DNA of 64,000 nt from Cellulomonas fulva (GTDB lineage: Bacteria; Actinomycetota; Actinomycetes; Actinomycetales; Cellulomonadaceae): contig NZ_JAHBOH010000001.1 of the NCBI RefSeq assembly GCF_018531375.1, positions 1,178,001 to 1,242,000 on the forward strand. Reading direction: 5' to 3'. Position 1 is the first letter of the stretch, and the number at the start of each line of letters is the position of its first letter. The notes beneath the pieces were generated by a model that searched no databases, was not told the DNA's origin, and saw only the letters and a program-made list of their open reading frames with translations. The translations under genes and the position numbers were made by a program. This document shows, piece after piece, positions 52,163-59,105 of the stretch.

Positions 52163-52572
52163 CGCGCGGCCTCGTCGTCCCCGGCCGTGTCCGGGACGTG
52201 CGCGCCGCGCAGGTGGCGGCAGAGCGTGACGGCCGCGCCCGTCACGGCGAGCAGGTCCTCCGTGGCGCCGAGCAGAGCGGTGAGCCGCTCGGGCTGGGAC
52301 AGGGAGTAGCGCGTCGAGCGACCGTCCGGCGCGGCGTCGACGAGCCCGCACTCGCGCAGGCACGCGACGTGCGCGGACACGGTGGACTGGGCCAGGCCCA
52401 GGTGGTCGGTCAGGTCCCGCACCCGGTGCGGACCGCGGAACAGGTGCTGGACGATCAGCAGGCGGGCGGGGTCGCCGAGCGCCCGGAAGAGTGCCGCCGC
52501 GGGCGCGATCGCGGCCTCGTCGTCCACTTCGTGGAGGTCTGGTCCGCTCTCATCGCGCGTATCCGATGTCAT
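52159..52572 (-). CDS. ArsR-family metal-sensing repressor
   Basis: A 137-residue ArsR/SmtB regulator. The winged helix reads ALFRALGDPARLLIVQHLF, then VRDLTDHLGLAQSTVSAHVACLRECGLV. His and Cys for metal sensing could be HHL-type residues at the C-terminus (VTLCRHLRGAH). Downstream coupling to a CDF transporter implies control by zinc or similar metals. The ATG at 52572 (MTSDTRD) was preferred to a GTG two codons earlier because a palindromic operator overlaps this region. Confidence 0.88.
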   Translation of the reverse strand: MTSDTRDESGPDLHEVDDEAAIAPAAALFRALGDPARLLIVQHLFRGPHRVRDLTDHLGLAQSTVSAHVACLRECGLVDAAPDGRSTRYSLSQPERLTALLGATEDLLAVTGAAVTLCRHLRGAHVPDTAGDDEAAR

Positions 52573-52588
52573 CGTCACGCGACGATGA
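52569..52588. promoter_or_regulatory. ArsR operator
   Basis: TCATCGTC-ACGC-GACGATGA, an 8-bp perfect inverted repeat (52569-52576 against 52581-52588) overlaps the arsR start codon, consistent with autorepression by the ArsR protein. Confidence 0.6.
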
Positions 52589-52617
52589 TAGACGTGCGGA
52601 CGTCCCTGGGGGAACGG

Positions 52618-53607
52618 TCAGAGCACGCGCGCCAGGTCCGCCAGCCCGGCGAGCGGGTCGGCGGCGGTGGGGAGCAGCACCGACGTGGTCAGGCCCGCGG
52701 CGCCGCGGGCGGCCAGCTGCTCGCGGACCTGCGCGGGCGTCCCGGCCAGCGCGAGCCGCCGCACCCACGCGTCCGGCAGGTCCCGCGCGAAGTCCTCCCG
52801 CGTGGCGCTGCGGGCACGGAGCTCCGCCAGCTCGTCGGCGAACGGCAACGGCGCGAGGTGCGGCGCCCAGTCCGGCTCGCCGATCCACGCGAGCGCCGGC
52901 CGGGCGGCGGCGAGCGCCGTCGCCTCGTCGTCGTGCACGGCAGCGACGTCGTAGCCGACGAGCCGGTGCGGTCCGCGCGCTGCGATCTGGTCGAGCGCGG
53001 CGCGCACGTACTCGGGGGTCGTCGGCTCGGCGAGGACGGTGCCGTGCGCGAACCGGCCGGCGACCGCGAGCGAGCGCGGGCCACGCACGCCCAGCAGGAC
53101 GTCCGGTGGCACGTCCGGCACCGAGGACGGCTCGAGCCGGACGCCGGAGAGGCCGAGCTCGTCGTCGTCGAGGCGACCGCCCCCGAGCAGGATGCCCAGG
53201 CCACGTGCGTACGCCCGCAGCAGGGCGAGCGGTCGCTGCGGCCAGGCGCCGACCGACCGCATCCAGTCCGGCATGCCGTGGCCCACCCCGACCGTGACCC
53301 GTCCCGGGAACAGCTGGGCGAGCGTGGCCACCTCCATCGCTGCGTACGCGACGTTGCGCGCCGCGGCCGGCAGGATCCCGACCGCCACGTGGATCCGGCT
53401 CGTCGCCGCGAGTACCGCCGCCGCCTGCGCGACGCCGCCGCGGAAGCCCAGGTCCTCCACGACCCACAGCTCCCCGAAGCCGAGCTCCTCCGCGCGCCGG
53501 GCGTACGGGAGCACGGCGTCCGCGGCCAGGTCGCGCGGCAGCAGCACGCCGACGGTCGGGAGGCCACCGGCGGGCGCGAGGGACAGGGGCGACGAGGCAG
53601 CGGTCAC
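52618..53607 (-). CDS. LLM-class F420/FMN-dependent oxidoreductase
   Basis: A 329-residue luciferase-like TIM barrel: VLLPRDLAADAVLPYARRAEELGFGELWVVED near the N-terminus in overlapping segments, AAATSRIHVAVGILP, TLAQLFPGRVTVGVGHG, and the C-terminal region TPAQVREQLAARGAAG. Such actinobacterial enzymes reduce or oxygenate small molecules using F420 or FMN; the substrate is unknown. GTG start. It diverges from the SDR gene at 53673 and lies 45 bases upstream of arsR. Confidence 0.85.
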   Translation of the reverse strand: MTAASSPLSLAPAGGLPTVGVLLPRDLAADAVLPYARRAEELGFGELWVVEDLGFRGGVAQAAAVLAATSRIHVAVGILPAAARNVAYAAMEVATLAQLFPGRVTVGVGHGMPDWMRSVGAWPQRPLALLRAYARGLGILLGGGRLDDDELGLSGVRLEPSSVPDVPPDVLLGVRGPRSLAVAGRFAHGTVLAEPTTPEYVRAALDQIAARGPHRLVGYDVAAVHDDEATALAAARPALAWIGEPDWAPHLAPLPFADELAELRARSATREDFARDLPDAWVRRLALAGTPAQVREQLAARGAAGLTTSVLLPTAADPLAGLADLARVL

Positions 53608-53672
53608 GCCACGAGTCTGCCCGGTCGGCCCGCCACCGCGCGTGCCGCCCCGCGCGCTGGCATCGTGGCCCG

Positions 53673-54512
53673 GTGACCCCGCGGACGATCGTCATCACCG
53701 GTGCGAGCGACGGCGTCGGCGCCGCCGCGGCGCGGATCCTGGCCGAGCGCGACGAGCGCGTCGTGCTCGTCGGGCGCTCACCGGACAAGACGCGGGCCCT
53801 GGCCCGCGAGCTCGACGCGCCCGCCCACCTGGCCGACTTCGCCGACCTCGCCCAGGTCCGCCGGCTGGCGGAGGAGCTGCGGGCCTACCCGCGGATCGAC
53901 GTCCTGGCCAACAACGCGGGCGCCATCATGGGCGCCCGACGGGTCACCCGGGACGGCTTCGAGGCGACCTTCCAGGTCAACCACCTGGCCCCGTTCCTGC
54001 TCACGCACCTGCTGATCGACCGGCTCGAGGGTGCCAAGGTCGTCCAGACGTCGAGCGCCGCCGCGCGCCGGTTCGCCCGGCTCGACCTGGAGGACCTGCA
54101 GAACGAGCGGCACTACTCGCCGAACCGTGCCTACGGGGACGCCAAGCTCGCCAACATCCTGTTCACGGTCGAGCTGCACCGCCGGTACCCCGGCGTGGCC
54201 GCGGTCGCCTTCCACCCCGGGATGATCGCCACGTCGTTCGCAGCGGGCTCGTCGAGCTGGTTCCGGTGGGTCTACCGCACCCCGCTCGCTCGCCTCGTGC
54301 TCGAGCCGCCCGCCCGCGGTGGTGAGCGGCTGGTCTGGCTCGTCGACGGCACCCCCGGGCGCGACTGGACGCCGGGCGCCTACTACGAGAAGAACCTCGA
54401 GGCGGTCCCGCCGCCGCTGGCCGCCGACCCGGACGTCGCACGCGCGCTGTGGGACCGCAGCGCCGCGCTCGTCGGACTCACCACGCGGGAAGGTCCCCGC
54501 AGCCCGGCGTGA
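53673..54512 (+). CDS. SDR-family NAD(P)-dependent oxidoreductase
   Basis: A 279-residue short-chain dehydrogenase resembling the retinol-dehydrogenase-like group. The cofactor motif is TGASDGVGAAAARIL; NNAGAIMG follows; the catalytic Ser and Tyr/Lys are VQTSSAAAR and YGDAKLAN (YxxxK intact). The C-terminus differs from classical SDR and binds the substrate, unknown. GTG start; no ribosome site stands out. The LLM gene is divergent 65 bases away. Confidence 0.87.
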   Translation: MTPRTIVITGASDGVGAAAARILAERDERVVLVGRSPDKTRALARELDAPAHLADFADLAQVRRLAEELRAYPRIDVLANNAGAIMGARRVTRDGFEATFQVNHLAPFLLTHLLIDRLEGAKVVQTSSAAARRFARLDLEDLQNERHYSPNRAYGDAKLANILFTVELHRRYPGVAAVAFHPGMIATSFAAGSSSWFRWVYRTPLARLVLEPPARGGERLVWLVDGTPGRDWTPGAYYEKNLEAVPPPLAADPDVARALWDRSAALVGLTTREGPRSPA

Positions 54513-54753
54513 GGTTCGTGCCGCGGAGCGCACCCGCGCTCCGACCGCGACGCTCTCCGCGTGTACGTACACCGTGCGTACGCGCGGAAGGGCACATCGA
54601 CTTGCGGGCCCGGCGGCGCGACGGGGACCGGCCGCCGCGGCCGACGGCCGGGAACGAGGGAGGGGAGATGGCGGCGGCGGGGGGTGACCGGCGGGGAGTT
54701 GGCAGATCGCCGGCGCGGAGGCCGACGGCTGGCACGCGCTGGCCCGGACGTCG
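54513..54753. other. Intergenic region with short palindromes, no gene
   Basis: This 241-base gap between two convergent genes holds GTGTACGTACAC (54561-54572), a perfect 12-bp palindrome, inside a looser repeat CCGCG-T-GTACG...CGTAC-G-CGCGG (54558-54587). No convincing coding sequence is seen. The structure may serve as a terminator. Confidence 0.5.
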
Positions 54754-55776
54754 TCAGCCGCGGCGTCGCGCGAGGATCCAGCCGCCCAGGCCGGCGAGCA
54801 GGATGATGCCGATCGCGACCAACACGAGTCCCAGGACGTACGCGGGTGCGGGCCAGAGCGCGCCCGTGCTCGTCCCCTCCGCGAGCGGCGCGTAGGCGAA
54901 CCAGGCGAGCTCCCGTGGGCGGCTGCCGTACCAGGCCAGCGCCGTCCCGCCCGCGACGAGCGCGCCACCCGCGACCGCGGTCGCGATAGCGCCGCGACCT
55001 CCGCCGTGCCCTCCCGCGCGAACTGCCGTCTGACCTCCCGCGTGAGCTTCGGCGCGAGCTCCGGCGCGATCTCCTGCCGTGGCGGGCTCGGATCCTGCGG
55101 CGGGTGCGGCGGGTGCGACGGGCCGAGGTCGGCCGGCAGGCGTGCGCTCGGTCGCGGCCCAGGCCGCGGCGCCCGCCACCAGCGCGAGACCCAGCGCGAC
55201 GAGACCCACGCCGACGAGCACGCCGAACGTCAGCAGGGAGCCCGACGACGTCGTGGCCCAGTCGTCGGGGCCGGGCAGCGCGGGGACCGCGCCGTCGAGC
55301 GTGAGCACGGCTGCAGTGGTGCTCGTGAGCGGTTCGCTGGCCGTCCAGGCCAGCCACCCGCCGGTGCCGGCGAGCACCGCTCCGACCAGGACCGCCGTCG
55401 CCACGGCGCGCACCGGACGCGCGGCGGTCGGCACACCGGACGGCACGACGTCCTGCGCCGTGCTCGGCGACGCGGCGGGCCCGCCCGCGGGCCGCGGGCG
55501 GGCGAGGGCGCGTCCGACCACCACGCCGAGGACGACGACGCCCAGGACGGCGAGCGCGAGCCCCAGCGCGGTGACGGGCGTCACCTCGCGTGGCTCGACG
55601 ACCGCACGCGGGAACGTGTCTCCCACCGCCATCGTGAACTCGACCGGGACGGGCTCGCTGCCTGCCCAGACGAGCCACGCCCCGCCCGCCACCAGCAGCA
55701 ACCCGAGGAGGGGCAACGCCCCTCGTCCCCAGGCCGACCCGTCCCGCCGCCGCGCTGCCCCCTGCTCGCTCTCCAT
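54754..55776 (-). CDS. Multi-pass membrane protein, unknown function
   Basis: A 340-residue protein with about six helices arranged as three pairs, each pair starting GxxLVAGGxxLxWxGSxP: ALPLLGLLLVAGGAWLVWAGSEP, ATAVLVGAVLAGTGGWLAWTASEP and ATAVAGGALVAGGTALAWYGSRP. This internal threefold repeat, each with an external loop of ~35 residues and a second helix, points to triplication of a hairpin unit. No family is recognised. The ATG at 55776 is preferred over another four codons upstream. Arg-rich C-terminus (ILARRRG). Confidence 0.7.
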   Translation of the reverse strand: MESEQGAARRRDGSAWGRGALPLLGLLLVAGGAWLVWAGSEPVPVEFTMAVGDTFPRAVVEPREVTPVTALGLALAVLGVVVLGVVVGRALARPRPAGGPAASPSTAQDVVPSGVPTAARPVRAVATAVLVGAVLAGTGGWLAWTASEPLTSTTAAVLTLDGAVPALPGPDDWATTSSGSLLTFGVLVGVGLVALGLALVAGAAAWAATERTPAGRPRPVAPAAPAAGSEPATAGDRAGARAEAHAGGQTAVRAGGHGGGRGAIATAVAGGALVAGGTALAWYGSRPRELAWFAYAPLAEGTSTGALWPAPAYVLGLVLVAIGIILLAGLGGWILARRRG

Positions 55777-55876
55777 GAGTCGAATCATGGCCGTCGAGAG
55801 CCGTGCGTGGGTGGGGTTCCGCGGGTGGATCAGCACCGCGGCGCGGGAGGGCGGGGACGGGTGCGACGATTCCGGG

Positions 55877-56152
55877 GTGCGGAGCGTCGTGGTGGTCGAA
55901 GGGGGCGACCTGGGGTGCGCGCGGCTGCTGGTGCTGCTGCGGCATCGGGTCGCGGAGCTCGACGACGGGACCGTGGTGCACGTGTCCACCTCCGACCCGG
56001 TCGCCCCGATCGACCTGCCGGTCTGGTGCCAGATGACGGGGCACGCCTACCTGGGCACCGTGCCGGGGACCGCGGTGCCGACCTACGCCGTGCAGGTGAC
56101 CGCGACGCCTGCCGCCACCGATCCCGCCAACCCCTGGCGTCGGGCGACCTGA
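55877..56152 (+). CDS. TusA/SirA-like protein with variant active site
   Basis: A 91-residue protein (longer if ATG at 55787 is used) with the TusA/YedF-type fold: VVEGGDLGCARLLVLLRHRVAELDDGTVV, then the C-terminal DPVAPIDLPVWCQMTGHAYLG, typical of the family's last strand. The usual CPxP active site reads CARL, so the Cys remains but the Pro does not. The family carries sulfur for tRNA or cofactor modification or acts as regulator. The start is uncertain. Confidence 0.65.
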   Translation: MRSVVVVEGGDLGCARLLVLLRHRVAELDDGTVVHVSTSDPVAPIDLPVWCQMTGHAYLGTVPGTAVPTYAVQVTATPAATDPANPWRRAT

Positions 56153-56169
56153 CCCGCGCTAGGGTGGCG

Positions 56170-56232
56170 ACGGCGATGGATCCCGCCGGGGCGTAGCGCG
56201 TCCGAACCGCCGCGAGGCTGATGGTTCCTGCC
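56170..56232 (+). promoter_or_regulatory. Fluoride riboswitch (crcB motif)
   Basis: The conserved blocks GGCGATGG, TCCCGCC, ACCGCC and GGCTGATGGTTCCTGCC appear in the right order at 56172-56232, which is the crcB-motif aptamer. It precedes a usp-crcB-crcB operon. Fluoride binding is expected to allow expression. Confidence 0.92.
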
Positions 56233-56244
56233 CGGTCGTCGGAC

Positions 56245-56265
56245 CGCGGGCAGGTGCTGCCCGCG
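56245..56265 (+). promoter_or_regulatory. Riboswitch expression-platform hairpin
   Basis: CGCGGGCAG-GTG-CTGCCCGCG, a perfect 9-bp stem between the fluoride aptamer and the ribosome site GAAGGAGG. It overlaps a competing pairing with TGCCCG at 56229-56234, so it can switch with the aptamer state. Confidence 0.6.
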
Positions 56266-56281
56266 AAGAAGGAGGGTCTCC

Positions 56282-56815
56282 GTGGACGTCCCGCAGCCAG
56301 CGGTCGAGCGGCTGGTGCCGTTCGCGGGGCACCCGGCCGTGGTCGGCGTGGTGCCCGGTCAGCCCGAGCTCGTCGTGCGGACCGCGCTCGCGTGGGCCCA
56401 GGCGAGCGCGACGGCGCTGCACCTCGCGTACGTCGACACCCAGCGGTACGTCGTCGAGGAGCATGCCGACGGCTCGGTGCGGCACGCGGCCCTGGACCCC
56501 GACACGTCCGACGACGGCTGGCAGCGGGTCGAGCGCGAGCTCCGGGAGCAGGTGGCGGCGGTCGTCGGGACGACGAGCGTGCCGTGGACGCTGCACTACC
56601 TCGCGGGCCGCCCCGACCGCGCGCTGACCCATCTGGCGCGCGCCGTCGACGCGGCGGTCATCGTCGTCGGGACGCGGGCGCCCGGGGCGGCGTCGCGCTT
56701 CCGCGAGCTCGTCGAGGGCTCCGTCGCCGTCCACCTGGCGCACCACCAGCACCGGCCGGTGCTGACCGTGCCCCTCGGCGTCGTCGACTGGAGCCAGACG
56801 AGGTCGCCGTGGTGA
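56282..56815 (+). CDS. Universal-stress-protein-family protein in fluoride operon
   Basis: A 177-residue single-domain UspA protein: VVGVVPGQPELVVRTALAWAQASATALHLAYVD at the front (overlapping segments) and VVGTRAPGAASRFRELVEGSVAVHLAHHQHRPVLTVP, with the G-x2-G-x9-GS-type nucleotide loop altered but recognisable. GTG with AGGAGGG upstream. Placed directly between the fluoride riboswitch and two crcB genes, its stop overlapping the first crcB start, so it should be fluoride-induced. Role in fluoride stress is unknown. Confidence 0.82.
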   Translation: MDVPQPAVERLVPFAGHPAVVGVVPGQPELVVRTALAWAQASATALHLAYVDTQRYVVEEHADGSVRHAALDPDTSDDGWQRVERELREQVAAVVGTTSVPWTLHYLAGRPDRALTHLARAVDAAVIVVGTRAPGAASRFRELVEGSVAVHLAHHQHRPVLTVPLGVVDWSQTRSPW

Positions 56816-57237
56816 CGGGGCACGTGCGGCTCGTCGGGCTGGTGTTCCTCGGCGGGTGCGTGGGGACGGCCGTGCGCTGGGCGCTGGAGGAGGCGTTCGC
56901 GGTACCGACGGGGTGGCCGTGGGTGACGTTCGCGATCAACGTCGCCGGCTCGTTCCTGCTGGGGCTGCTGCTCGAGCTGCTGGTGCGCGGCGGCGCGGAC
57001 GCGGGATGGCGGCGCGCGGTGCGCCTGGGCTGCGGCACCGGCGTGATGGGGGGCTTCACCACGTACAGCACCTTCGTGCTCGAGGTGGACCGGCTGGGCG
57101 CTGACGGTGAGCTCGCGCTCGCGGTGGCCTACCCGCTGGTCAGCGTGGTGCTGGGCCTGGCCGCGGCTGCCGCCGGGATGGCGCTGGCCGCACGCACGAC
57201 GAGCGGCACGACGAGCGAGCGGCGGGAGACCGCGTGA
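56812..57237 (+). CDS. crcB: Fluoride ion channel subunit (Fluc/CrcB), first copy
   Basis: A 141-residue membrane protein with four helices. GGCVGTAVRWALE at the N-terminus and GTGVMGGFTTYSTFVLEVD, containing the conserved G-FTTYSTF, are CrcB signatures. It exports fluoride as a dual-topology dimer or as a heterodimer with the next gene. GTG at 56812 overlaps the usp stop (GTGA); GTG at 56809 is possible. Long Thr/Arg-rich C-terminus. Confidence 0.94.
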   Translation: MTGHVRLVGLVFLGGCVGTAVRWALEEAFAVPTGWPWVTFAINVAGSFLLGLLLELLVRGGADAGWRRAVRLGCGTGVMGGFTTYSTFVLEVDRLGADGELALAVAYPLVSVVLGLAAAAAGMALAARTTSGTTSERRETA

Positions 57238-57596
57238 TCGGGCTGCTCGTGGCGCTCGCGGGCGGGCTGGGAGCGGTCGCGCGGTTCGAGCTCGACTCGT
57301 TCGTCGCCCGCCGCAGCCGCCGCTCCGTCCCCGTCGGGACCGTCGTGGTCAACGTGTCGTCCTGCCTGGCCCTGGGGCTGCTCACGGGCTGGGTGGCGTC
57401 CCATGCCGGGCTGGACGACCTGCGGACCGTGCTGGGCGTCGGCTTCCTGGGCGGCTACTCGACGTTCAGCACGGCGAGCGTCGAGGGCGCCCGCCTGCTG
57501 CGCGCGGGCCGGGTCCGGGCGGCGCTGCTGCACGCGGGCGGGATGCTCGTGCTCAGCCTCGCCGCAGCGTGGCTGGGCCTCTCGATCACGTCGTGA
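57234..57596 (+). CDS. crcB: Fluoride ion channel subunit (Fluc/CrcB), second copy
   Basis: A 120-residue CrcB protein with LAGGLGAVARFELD, VVVNVSSCLALG and GFLGGYSTFSTASVE motifs. GTG overlaps the first crcB stop (GTGA). Pairs of crcB genes in Gram-positive bacteria usually form a heterodimeric channel with fixed opposite orientation. Both are under the fluoride riboswitch. Confidence 0.94.
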   Translation: MIGLLVALAGGLGAVARFELDSFVARRSRRSVPVGTVVVNVSSCLALGLLTGWVASHAGLDDLRTVLGVGFLGGYSTFSTASVEGARLLRAGRVRAALLHAGGMLVLSLAAAWLGLSITS

Positions 57597-57638
57597 GCCG
57601 TGCGGGGACGCCGTGGCGCGGGCCCCGTCGCGGCGTCG

Positions 57639-58439
57639 TCAGCGGCGGAAGCCGCCCTCGGTCGAGAGCACCTGCCCGACCACCCAGCGCCCCTCGTCGC
57701 TCACCAGCCAGGCGATCAGCCGCGCGGGGTCGTCGGGCTCGCCGAACCGGCCGCCCGGGAAGTGCGCGAGGACCTGGTCCAGGACCTCCGGCGGGCGGTC
57801 GGCGGTGTCGACGTCCAGGTAGCCGGTGTTCACCGGGCCCGGGTTGACGGTGTTCAGGACGATGCCGCGGTCGATCAGGTCGTCGGCGACCGAGGCCGTG
57901 AGGCCGGCGAGCACGGCCTTGGACGCGGCGTACGCGATCTCGTGCGGCATCGCGCCGGCCACCTGGCCGGACGTCATCCAGATCACGCGGCCGCCGGGCC
58001 GCCCGTCGTGCTGGGCCGCGAACGCCTGCGTCGCCAGGATCGTGGACCGTGCGTTGACCGCCCAGTGCGCGTCGAGCATGGCGGCGGTCTGGTCCGCGAG
58101 CGGTCCGTCGCCGCCGCTGCGCGCGTGGTTGGCGACCAGGACGTCCAGGTGCCCCGTGGCCGCGCGGGCACGGTCGACCAGCTCGGCGCCGGCGGCCGGA
58201 TCCGCGAGGTCGAGGCTCGTCGCCTCCAGCCGGGCCCCGGGGACCAGCTCGGCGCGCAGCGCCGCCAGCACCTCGTCGACGTCGTCCGCGCCCCACGGCT
58301 GGTCCGCGTCGTGCGGCGCCCAGTGCTGCAGGAAGAGGCTGGCCCCCGCCTGTGCCAGCCGCCGCGCCACCGCGAACCCGATGCCCTGCCGCCGGCTCAC
58401 GCCGGTCACGACGACGACGCGCCCCACCATCCCGCTCAC
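57639..58439 (-). CDS. SDR-family oxidoreductase
   Basis: A 266-residue short-chain dehydrogenase resembling FabG-type 3-oxoacyl-ACP reductase-like enzymes. The glycine motif is modified to TGVSRRQGIGFAVARRL. VLVANHARSG replaces NNAG. Catalytic Ser is in VIWMTSGQVAG and YxxxK is YAASKAVL. The C-terminal GGRFGEPDDPARLIAWLVSDEGRWVVGQVLSTEGGF is classical SDR (in overlapping parts). Substrate unknown. GTG start. It is convergent with the crcB operon. Confidence 0.87.
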   Translation of the reverse strand: MSGMVGRVVVVTGVSRRQGIGFAVARRLAQAGASLFLQHWAPHDADQPWGADDVDEVLAALRAELVPGARLEATSLDLADPAAGAELVDRARAATGHLDVLVANHARSGGDGPLADQTAAMLDAHWAVNARSTILATQAFAAQHDGRPGGRVIWMTSGQVAGAMPHEIAYAASKAVLAGLTASVADDLIDRGIVLNTVNPGPVNTGYLDVDTADRPPEVLDQVLAHFPGGRFGEPDDPARLIAWLVSDEGRWVVGQVLSTEGGFRR

Positions 58440-58533
58440 GCCCCGACGGTACCCACCGCCCCCACGCCCACCGAGCGATTACCCGGGGTCTGCGGCGCCC
58501 GACCCGGAGACATCCCGGGGGCCGGGGTCGGCG

Positions 58534-59070
58534 TCAGGGGAGGGGGCGGGCGAGAAGGACGCCGACGCCGCCCGTGAAGGTGACGCCGGCGAAGGACGGG
58601 CCGCGCGCCTCCTCGACGAACCCGTGCGCGGCGTGCAGGTCGAGCGACGGGTGGTTGGTCGCGTTGACGATGCTGCGCAGCGCGTCGGTCCGGTCCCCGG
58701 CCGCCGTGACGCGCGCGGCCACCGCCGCGACGACGGCCGCGAGCAGGCGGTCGCCCGCGCCTCGTCGTCGCCAGGCCGGGTCGACCGTCAGCGACGAGAC
58801 GTACCAGCCGTCGGGGGAGTCGGCGTGACCGCCCAGCACCCGGGCGGACGCCCAGCCGACCACCTCGTCGTCCCGGCGCGCCGCGAGGACGACGTGCAGG
58901 TCCGACCGCAGCCAGCCCGCCAGCCGCCCCTCGAGCCCCACCTGCGTCGCCCCGCGCGTGCGGGCCACCCGCGCGACCCCGGCGACGTCCTCGGGCTCCG
59001 CGGGTCGCACGACGAGCGCGGGGTCCGGCCGGCCGTGCTCGTCGGGCGCGTACGGGGCGAAGTGCGACAC
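58534..59070 (-). CDS. GNAT-family N-acetyltransferase
   Basis: A 178-residue single-domain GNAT enzyme. The acetyl-CoA loop is VDPAWRRRGAGDRLL, preceded by WYVSSLTV, and followed by LRSIVNATNHPSLDLHAAHGFVEEAR, all standard. GTG start, divergent from the GH43 fusion gene 35 bases away. Substrate unknown. Confidence 0.88.
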   Translation of the reverse strand: MSHFAPYAPDEHGRPDPALVVRPAEPEDVAGVARVARTRGATQVGLEGRLAGWLRSDLHVVLAARRDDEVVGWASARVLGGHADSPDGWYVSSLTVDPAWRRRGAGDRLLAAVVAAVAARVTAAGDRTDALRSIVNATNHPSLDLHAAHGFVEEARGPSFAGVTFTGGVGVLLARPLP

Positions 59071-59105
59071 GTCGCCACCGTACGTCGCCTGGTAGACAGG
59101 TCGGC

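Noticed and set aside
54663..54895. Possible small gene starting ATGGCGGCGGCGGGG in the intergenic gap
   Set aside because: It overlaps the real minus-strand membrane protein and gives a low-complexity product.
56812..57596. Two crcB genes as an assembly duplication
   Set aside because: Their sequences differ throughout, as expected for heterodimer-forming Fluc subunits.
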